Source: Elusimicrobiota bacterium (GTDB lineage: Bacteria; CAYTYR01; UBA6262). From it: a DNA stretch of 34,453 nt. The DNA lies in the NCBI GenBank assembly GCA_016218565.1, contig JACRDM010000013.1:1-34453 (forward strand), in the 5' to 3' direction. The notes below the pieces were generated by a model. The model ran no database searches. It was not told the origin of the DNA and was given only the letters and a program-made list of their open reading frames with translations. Shown piece by piece: positions 27,937-34,453 of the stretch. Position 1 is the stretch's first letter, and each line of letters starts with the position of its first letter. Position numbers and translations under genes: made by a program.

Positions 27937-28779
27937 TCAGTCCTCTTGCCAGAATTTTATTTCTATCCCATTCTTGGTCGGGTCAAAAGAAAGATATGCT
28001 GTCACCCTATTATAGACCCGGCCATAAGAAGCGGTACAGACTGCCTGGAAATTTTCTGCCTGGTAACAGAGTAATCCCTTGGTCCGATTCAGCGCTGATC
28101 CGTCAATGATCTGGGATAGCGCCTGTTCATTGATGTATTGGTCATCCGCTGTCCCGGTCGTCCGGTCAGGACCCAGTCGATAGGCGAGAATATCCTGGGC
28201 CTGTTTCTCGGGCATACCAGGCAATGCTTTCAACAGTTCCAACGGCGCGGTATTGACATTGATCTTGCCATTACTGTGAATGGTGGCAATAACTTCGACC
28301 TGGGCCACTATCTCCTCATTGATATCCCCGCTTAGCAACAATTCTTTCATGGTTTCCAGTTTCCAGCCAGCCTGACGGGATTGAAAGACAAAGCGCAGAA
28401 TTGCCTCGCTATTAGCTAAGCCAAAATTGGCGAATACTTTTTCTAGTATTTCCCTGGAAGCGCTGTTAAGATTGACCTTTCCTTCTTCATTAGTCAAGAG
28501 TACTGCATATTCCCCGCCGCCAATCTCACCGTTTAAGGAACGAGGATATGTTTCAGGAAAGGTCTCCTCCTTGTGATGACGATCCTTTTCTTCATAAATA
28601 GAACCAATGGCCCGTTCAATACCGCTTCTGGAAATAGCCAGAGTCTGACATTCGCGATAACGGTAATTGCTGATCCTGGCTTGCAGCCGGACAACATAGA
28701 CCAGTCCCCCTATTACCACTTCCAGGATCACTAATATCCATAATACCACTATTAAAGCCACGCCTCGGGTATTTTTCAT
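27937..28779 (-). CDS. gspK: Type II secretion minor pseudopilin GspK
   Basis: N-terminal GVALIVVLWILVILEVV, NLNSASREILEKVF, NVNTAPLELLKALPGM. Confidence 0.82.
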   Translation of the reverse strand: MKNTRGVALIVVLWILVILEVVIGGLVYVVRLQARISNYRYRECQTLAISRSGIERAIGSIYEEKDRHHKEETFPETYPRSLNGEIGGGEYAVLLTNEEGKVNLNSASREILEKVFANFGLANSEAILRFVFQSRQAGWKLETMKELLLSGDINEEIVAQVEVIATIHSNGKINVNTAPLELLKALPGMPEKQAQDILAYRLGPDRTTGTADDQYINEQALSQIIDGSALNRTKGLLCYQAENFQAVCTASYGRVYNRVTAYLSFDPTKNGIEIKFWQED

Positions 28780-28841
28780 AATTTACATACTAACATAAAA
28801 TCCCGGAACAGGCAAGCGCTTTATCATGTCAGGTTGAAAGG

Positions 28842-29453
28842 TTAGTAATGTTTGCCGCTAAAAATAGGAGTGCTGGTCTCTAAACTAAGTTCTTCCGGAT
28901 AATGCTGGTCAGCGCTTTTTACCCGGACGCTTATTTTCACACTTTGCGGCAATTTCCCGCTTATTCCCGAATCCCACTCAGTGGCCCACTGTCCGTCGTC
29001 AAAATAGCTGAAAACAAGCTCAGTTATCAAAGAAGCGACCAGAGTAGTATAAGCTTCCTTTGGCAACCCTTTGATCAGACCTTCCGGCAATTTTTCCTCC
29101 TGGATCAATCCTTCCTGAAGATAGTATTTCACTGCTGTTATGCCGATATTTCTCTCTCCAAAATGCGCACCAGCATGGCTGGTAACAAAGGCCATCTGGG
29201 TCTTGTCTCCTTTCAGTTCCCTGAAAGCGCCGCGCAGGTCAGAGCTGATAATATCAAGCGCGGCCTGGGCATTTTGATATAGCTCAAGCTTGTTGTGCAG
29301 GTTACGGGAATTATTCATCGCGGTCCGGTAGGTAAAATACACCGTACTGATCACGAGCGATAATATTACACTGGCTATGAGCATCTCAACCAGGGTAAAT
29401 CCGTGATCATTTTTTAGCTTGCAGTACTTCAACAAGGATATCCTTTTTTTCAT
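28842..29453 (-). CDS. gspJ: Minor pseudopilin GspJ
   Basis: Prepilin motif DHGFTLVEMLIASVILS, TYRTAMNNSRNLHNKLELYQNAQAALDIISSDLRGAF. Confidence 0.8.
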   Translation of the reverse strand: MKKRISLLKYCKLKNDHGFTLVEMLIASVILSLVISTVYFTYRTAMNNSRNLHNKLELYQNAQAALDIISSDLRGAFRELKGDKTQMAFVTSHAGAHFGERNIGITAVKYYLQEGLIQEEKLPEGLIKGLPKEAYTTLVASLITELVFSYFDDGQWATEWDSGISGKLPQSVKISVRVKSADQHYPEELSLETSTPIFSGKHY

Positions 29454-29769
29454 TATTTTCCGGCCATTGTATTTTCAAACTTATTTTGTCAACGTGTTCA
29501 AAAGCAGGCCGGGCTTCGATCTCCCAGGTAAAATCAGGATCACTATCACCAAAATCTCCACGGCTGGGGCCATAAGCATAAGACCCTGGCTGTATTTGCG
29601 CCAATTTGCTTTCCGCCAGGGTTTTCGCCTTGATCACTTTCAGGGAATGGGAGGTTGTTCTTAAGGCCGCGCTCATGGCTTGGATCAGGACAACCAGCCC
29701 CAATGACAGGATAGCCAGGGCTAGCAGTATCTCGAGCAACATGAAACCATCCTGGTTATTGTTTTTCAT
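29407..29769 (-). CDS. gspI: Minor pseudopilin GspI
   Basis: Prepilin motif DGFMLLEILLALAILSLG; short size and operon position. Confidence 0.78.
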   Translation of the reverse strand: MKNNNQDGFMLLEILLALAILSLGLVVLIQAMSAALRTTSHSLKVIKAKTLAESKLAQIQPGSYAYGPSRGDFGDSDPDFTWEIEARPAFEHVDKISLKIQWPENNEKKDILVEVLQAKK

Positions 29770-30268
29770 GATCTAATACCGTCACTTGTCCGGTCAGCCC
29801 GGAAAAAACTATAGTATATACGCGGCCGTTACTATTAGTTAAATAAATACAGGCGCTTTCCCCCAAGCCAGTGGGAGACATGGTGATAGCGGGAGGTTCG
29901 GCCTTTTTGAAAGTAATTCCTTCCGGCAGGTTCTTTTCTTTGAGCAGAGCAGTGTTTATTTTATTGAAGTTTGACAGTCCGGCGCCATTCTCCTGTTTTT
30001 CCAGCCAATAGGTCCCGGCAGAGAGGTCAAAATGCGCGCGATATCGTACTCCTTCGCTGATGGCCGCTTGATACGCATATCGTAGAACCCAGGTAACAGT
30101 CTGGGTAGAGCTTTTGAGTTTAGAATCAATATATATTTTATTGAACCCAGGCATGGCCAGCAATGCCAGAACCATCATTATTGACATTACCAGGACTAAT
30201 TCTATGAGGGTAAAGCCCTTCTTATTCCTTTTGCTTTTCCGTCCAATTGCCAAGATCATCCTCTCCAC
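29756..30268 (-). CDS. gspH: Minor pseudopilin GspH
   Basis: Prepilin motif KKGFTLIELVLVMSIMMVLA; operon position. Confidence 0.8.
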   Translation of the reverse strand: MERMILAIGRKSKRNKKGFTLIELVLVMSIMMVLALLAMPGFNKIYIDSKLKSSTQTVTWVLRYAYQAAISEGVRYRAHFDLSAGTYWLEKQENGAGLSNFNKINTALLKEKNLPEGITFKKAEPPAITMSPTGLGESACIYLTNSNGRVYTIVFSGLTGQVTVLDHEKQ

Positions 30269-30701
30269 CCTCTACTCCATTCAGGCCGAAACTGTACAAG
30301 TCATAATCATTATTATGTTTCCCCGGGGCGTTATAGACATACGCATTCCCCCATGGATCAAGGGGTACATCTTTTTTCAGATACGGACCATTCCATTTTT
30401 TAACATTCCCGGGATTGGCTAACAGGGCTTTCAATCCTTCAGAGGTAGTGGGATAACGGCCGATGTCCAGTTCAAAAGCATCCAGTCCCATTCCCACTGT
30501 TTCTATTTGCAGACGCGCGGCAGAGTTCCTGGCCTGCTCAGTCCGGCCTGTCAACCGCGGCAGTACCACCGTGACCAGAATACTAATGATCACTACGACG
30601 AGCATGATCTCAATTAAAGTAAATCCTCGCTTATTCTTCAGGTATCTCACTTTCATCTCCTGTCTTATAATACTATCGTTAGTCTCTATCCTTACCAACA
30701 A
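30222..30701 (-). CDS. gspG: Major pseudopilin GspG
   Basis: KRGFTLIEIMLVVVIISILVTVVLPRL, GRYPTTSEGLKALLANP, DPWGNAYVYNAPGKHNNDYDLYSFGLNGVEGGEDDLGNW. Confidence 0.95.
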   Translation of the reverse strand: MLVRIETNDSIIRQEMKVRYLKNKRGFTLIEIMLVVVIISILVTVVLPRLTGRTEQARNSAARLQIETVGMGLDAFELDIGRYPTTSEGLKALLANPGNVKKWNGPYLKKDVPLDPWGNAYVYNAPGKHNNDYDLYSFGLNGVEGGEDDLGNWTEKQKE

Positions 30702-30711
30702 CCAGCGACTG

Positions 30712-31917
30712 TTATTTTATCGCTCCGCTGATCTCAAAGATCGGCAGCAGCATGGCCAGGACAATAAAACCGACTAACAATCCCATCAGCATGATCACCA
30801 CCGGCTCCAGCAGCCCGGTCGCAGTCTTGAGCATATTTTCAACCTTCATTTCATACGTATCAGCCACTCGCTGCAAAGATTGTTCTAAACTGCCGACTTC
30901 CTGTCCGGCCGCGATCAGGTCGCTTACTACCGGCGGGAAGATGAGACTTCTGGATAAAGGCTCAACCAAGCCTTTGCCTGATTTGATCTCAGTATAAAGA
31001 CGGTCTATCTCCACGCTGACTAAGGCGTTCCCCACTGCCTTTTTAGCTATTTCCAGGGCGCTGATCATGGGTATGCCATTGGTAAGCAAAACCCCCAAGG
31101 TGCGGGTAAATCTCACCACCATCTCATATCTAATAATCTTACCGACAATAAAGACATTCAGCTTCAGCTTATCAAACCAAAGATTTCCTAGCGGGGTCTG
31201 GCTATATCTTTTAAACCATACAGTGAGAAGAACGGCGCCTGGTACGTATATGAACCACCAGTGAATGAAAAAATTGCTGAGTCCCATCAATACGCGGGTA
31301 GGCAGCGGCAAAGCGCTTCCCACATCCTGGAAAAGCAGGCTGAATTTGGGAATGACCAGTAGTAACAGAAACAGAATGGTCCCCACGCCAATACACAGCA
31401 TAGCCAGGGGATAGGCCATAGCTGTTTTTATTCTATTGATCAGCGCCTGATCCTTTTCCTGGTAATTGGCTATACGCTCAAGACTGGCATCCAGCATACC
31501 ACCTGATTCCCCGGCTTTGATCAGACCGATATATAAAGAATCAAAGACCTCAGGATACTGGCTTAAAGCCGTGGAAAGGGACTGGCCTTTTTGAAGCTGG
31601 CCCTTGATCTCCCCGATCACCATCCTTAACTGGTTATTTTCAGTCTGCTTATAGGAAAGCTCCAGGGATTTAACCAGGGAAAGCCCGCCTTTCAAGGCCT
31701 CTGCTAACTGCCGGTGAAAGATCACCAGATCAGCCCTATTTATTTTTGTTTTCAGATATCCCCGACTATCTGTTTTTCTTTTTTCTGCGGTAATACTGAG
31801 CGGGAAAAAACCTTTTTCCTGCAGGTACCTGGCAACAGCTTTCTTGTTGTCAGCTTCCAGGACATCATTGATCACTGACCCGTCATTGGTTTTCGCCTTG
31901 AACTTATATAATCCCAT
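30712..31917 (-). CDS. gspF: T2SS inner-membrane platform protein GspF
   Basis: FHRQLAEALKGGLSLVKSLE, IKAGESGGMLDASLERIANY, LLTNGIPMISALEIAKKAVGN, AAGQEVGSLEQSL. Confidence 0.95.
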   Translation of the reverse strand: MGLYKFKAKTNDGSVINDVLEADNKKAVARYLQEKGFFPLSITAEKRKTDSRGYLKTKINRADLVIFHRQLAEALKGGLSLVKSLELSYKQTENNQLRMVIGEIKGQLQKGQSLSTALSQYPEVFDSLYIGLIKAGESGGMLDASLERIANYQEKDQALINRIKTAMAYPLAMLCIGVGTILFLLLLVIPKFSLLFQDVGSALPLPTRVLMGLSNFFIHWWFIYVPGAVLLTVWFKRYSQTPLGNLWFDKLKLNVFIVGKIIRYEMVVRFTRTLGVLLTNGIPMISALEIAKKAVGNALVSVEIDRLYTEIKSGKGLVEPLSRSLIFPPVVSDLIAAGQEVGSLEQSLQRVADTYEMKVENMLKTATGLLEPVVIMLMGLLVGFIVLAMLLPIFEISGAIK

Positions 31918-33624
31918 TTACGTTACCCTGATCACTTCCTCGACACTGGTTATACCATGTATTACTTTATTGAATCCGTCTACGGCCAAAGTTCTCATGC
32001 CCCGGTTTTTAGCTTTCTGCTTGATCACACTGACTGGTTCTTTTTCTACGATCAATCTCCGTATCTCATCATCAATAATTAGTAATTCGTAAATACCGGT
32101 CCGGCCCTTATAGCCCCTATAATTGCATTCCTGGCATCCAGCCGGAGAAGCTTTATATATTTCCTGATAGCGGATATCTTCTGGTTTTAATCCCAGTTCA
32201 CTGACCAGTTCATCTTCCAGGGTATGTTTCACCCGGCATTTAAGACAAAGTTTGCGGACCAGTCTTTGCGCCAAAGCCGCTTCCACTGAAGAGGAAACCA
32301 GGTAAGGAGGTATGCCCATATCGATCAGACGGGTAATAGCCCCGCAAGCATCATTGGTATGCAGGGTACTGAACACTAAATGCCCGGTTAAAGAGGCCCT
32401 GATCGCGATCTCTGCTGTTTCCGGATCACGAACCTCGCCGACCATGATAATGTTCGGATCCTGGCGCAAAATCGATCTTAGCCCCTCAGCAAAGGTCAAG
32501 CCGATCTTGGGTTTGACCTGTATCTGGTTGATGCCTTTCAGCTGGTATTCCACCGGATCCTCAACAGTTACTATCATCTTATCCGTGGTATTAATACGGC
32601 TGAGACCAGCATATAAAGTAGTAGTTTTACCACTGCCGGTAGGGCCGGTAACTAATATAATACCATGCGGCAGTTTGATCAATTTTTCTATCGCTTTCAG
32701 GTCGTCTCCTTCCACTCCCAACTGTTCCAGTCCCAGCAGGACCCGGTGCCTGGGCAATATCCGCAGATCTATGCTTTCGCCCCAAATAGTCGGTATAGTG
32801 GAAACACGGACATCTATCTCTTCCCCTTCCAGGCTCAGCCTGATGCGGCCATCCTGCGGCAAACGTTTCTCGGCAATATTCAATTCAGCCATTATTTTAA
32901 TGCGCGAAACTATCGTGGCCTCGAACTGCTTGATCGAATCCGGCGCCGGTATCTCATGCAAGACACCGTCGATACGATAGCGTATGCGCAAGTCCTGTTC
33001 AAAAGGTTCTATATGTATATCAGTGGCTCGGTTCTTATAAGCATCGGTAATAATTTGGTTCACGAACTTTATGATCGAAACCTCATCACCCCTGGCCTCT
33101 TTTTCAAAATCCTTAAGTTCCTTCACTTTATATTCAGCGGCGCGCCCATGCACCTGGGTTTCAATGATCTCTTCCATAGTGGCCGCGCCTATGCCATAGT
33201 ATTCATGGATAGCTGCTACAATCTCTTCTTCAGCGGCCAGCATTATCCTGATATTGCCATTGATCAACAACCTTATTTCATCCTGTAAATGGATATTGAA
33301 AGGATCAGGCATAGCAATGACCAGTGTCCCGTCCTCTTCGCGCAGCGGCAGGATTCTATGCCGGTAAGCGTAATTAGCCGGAATCTTCTTCACCATGTCT
33401 GGATCAATATTTTCCTTGTTCAACCTTATATAAGGGATATTGAGGACACTGGAAAGCGCACTGAAAAGCTGGTCTTTTTTAACGTAATTCAGCCGGAGCA
33501 GAACCTGATCAAGCCTTTCAGCAGTCTCCTTTTTTATCTCGCTGGCATAAAGCCACTGCTCCTGGTCGATAATTTTATCAGCTAACAGGACCTTCTTTAA
33601 ATTTTCTTCCCAAACAGTTACCAT
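31918..33624 (-). CDS. gspE: T2SS assembly ATPase GspE
   Basis: Walker A GPTGSGKTTTLYAGL, VEDPVEYQLKGINQIQVKPKIGLTFAEGLRSILRQDPNIIMVGEVRD, tetracysteine CLKC...CQEC. Confidence 0.96.
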   Translation of the reverse strand: MVTVWEENLKKVLLADKIIDQEQWLYASEIKKETAERLDQVLLRLNYVKKDQLFSALSSVLNIPYIRLNKENIDPDMVKKIPANYAYRHRILPLREEDGTLVIAMPDPFNIHLQDEIRLLINGNIRIMLAAEEEIVAAIHEYYGIGAATMEEIIETQVHGRAAEYKVKELKDFEKEARGDEVSIIKFVNQIITDAYKNRATDIHIEPFEQDLRIRYRIDGVLHEIPAPDSIKQFEATIVSRIKIMAELNIAEKRLPQDGRIRLSLEGEEIDVRVSTIPTIWGESIDLRILPRHRVLLGLEQLGVEGDDLKAIEKLIKLPHGIILVTGPTGSGKTTTLYAGLSRINTTDKMIVTVEDPVEYQLKGINQIQVKPKIGLTFAEGLRSILRQDPNIIMVGEVRDPETAEIAIRASLTGHLVFSTLHTNDACGAITRLIDMGIPPYLVSSSVEAALAQRLVRKLCLKCRVKHTLEDELVSELGLKPEDIRYQEIYKASPAGCQECNYRGYKGRTGIYELLIIDDEIRRLIVEKEPVSVIKQKAKNRGMRTLAVDGFNKVIHGITSVEEVIRVT

Positions 33625-33664
33625 GGACCAGCTCCTTCTTAGTGACGTTGATTAAAGTATTGAT

Positions 33665-34366
33665 TTATAATAACAACTTCTGTTCTAACTTGTCTCTTAA
33701 AAATATATCTTGCCCCTTGCGTTTTGCAATACTGGCTGCCGACTGGTTAATTCCCAGTATTTTACCTATCTCGGTCACTCTTTTATGTAGATACTGACTG
33801 CCGATATAAGCCAGCACGCTCCTTGCTTCTCTTACCCCTTTAGAACGCGTGCTTAATATTTCATCTTTTTTTAATCCGTAATAGCCGTTTAAACGTTCTA
33901 ATACATCTTCTATTCCTTTTATTTTACCAGTGGCTTTCTCTTCCTGCTCTACTTTTTCTAAAACCTGATCGACAAAATCGCCGCGGCCTAATATGCGTTC
34001 ATCATAATTTTCTCGCTCTTTAGGTTTCCTTCTCAATACTTCCTCTAGACCTCCCGCACTGCGGATGAGTCCACCTCCGCGATAATCTTCCTTTAAATTC
34101 AATCCAGCATTAACAAAATCTACATAAAGTTCAATAGCTTCCTTTTTCTCCGCACCGAAGAAGCTTAAGACCTTTTCAGTCTCAATAATTTTATATTCTC
34201 CCCTGTTTTTAATCAATTCCTTATGTCCAGTCCAGGGGTACTCGTTTAGTTTAGCAGCTTCGATTATTCCAGCTCGCACCGGATTAAGATGAATATATCT
34301 GATTAAAGGCAGTAAGGGCTTGCGACAAAATAACTGTAGCAACTTAGTCTGAAATATTGTATAATT
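33665..34366 (-). pseudogene. 5'-truncated RAYT-like gene with C-terminal DnaA-like HTH; ORF opens at 34438
   Basis: LIRYIHLNPVRAGIIEAAKLNEYPWTGH signature and C-terminal SKGVREARSVLAYIGSQYLHKRVTEIGKILGINQSAASIAKRKG, but no HUH motif in the available N-terminus. Confidence 0.72.
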
Positions 34367-34371
34367 ATGGC

Positions 34372-34453
34372 ATGGATTTTGAAACCACAATTCACAAAAA
34401 GTTTCGTTTTCTTGCTGGGCGTCTCGATGAGCATACACGCCGCATCTGGGCCG
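34372..34453 (+). CDS. Possible N-terminus of an ISAzo13-like transposase, running off the window
   Basis: Open frame MDFETTIHKKFRFLAGRLDEHTRRIWA..., resembling the ISAzo13 N-terminal pattern LDER.RRLWAAAE; not in the supplied ORF track because it is incomplete. Confidence 0.5.
   Translation, partial: MDFETTIHKKFRFLAGRLDEHTRRIWA

Noticed and set aside
32312-33288. Long plus-strand ORFs (222 and 207 aa)
   Set aside because: Antisense shadows of the gspE coding sequence.

Overview
This is an almost entirely minus-strand bacterial chromosomal segment. A secretin, an OMPP1/FadL-like outer membrane protein and lipoproteins indicate a diderm host. Taxonomy cannot be fixed from sequence alone. From right to left it carries: (i) the start of a possible ISAzo13-like transposase and a 5'-truncated RAYT-like gene at the right edge; (ii) a type II secretion operon (gspE-F-G-H-I-J-K, fused PilM/PilN, PilO-like, short inner-membrane protein, TPR-tailed secretin, beta-barrel protein, PilZ); (iii) tRNA(CAU); (iv) a tilS-ftsH-folE-folP-cdaA block, then an unusual C1 protease/PLD lipoprotein pair, then pdxJ and glmS; (v) GDPD, a LarA-like protein, a lipoprotein and a DUF4921/GalT-like protein; (vi) one plus-strand AAA ATPase flanked by repeat-rich spacers; (vii) two adjacent aldolases, rubrerythrin, rlmN and a HAD phosphatase; (viii) a complete RAYT/Y1 transposase gene bracketed by two identical 28-bp direct repeats, each containing a hairpin. 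Intergenic spacers hold several families of short dispersed or tandem repeats. The most noteworthy signals are the RAYT/hairpin-repeat unit, the AAA ATPase cassette, the C1-protease/PLD pair where ybbR-glmM often lies, the hybrid T2SS operon, and the dispersed AAGTATAGGA palindrome. No CRISPR array, reverse transcriptase or recognised defence island was seen. I found no single feature that clearly proves a new system.
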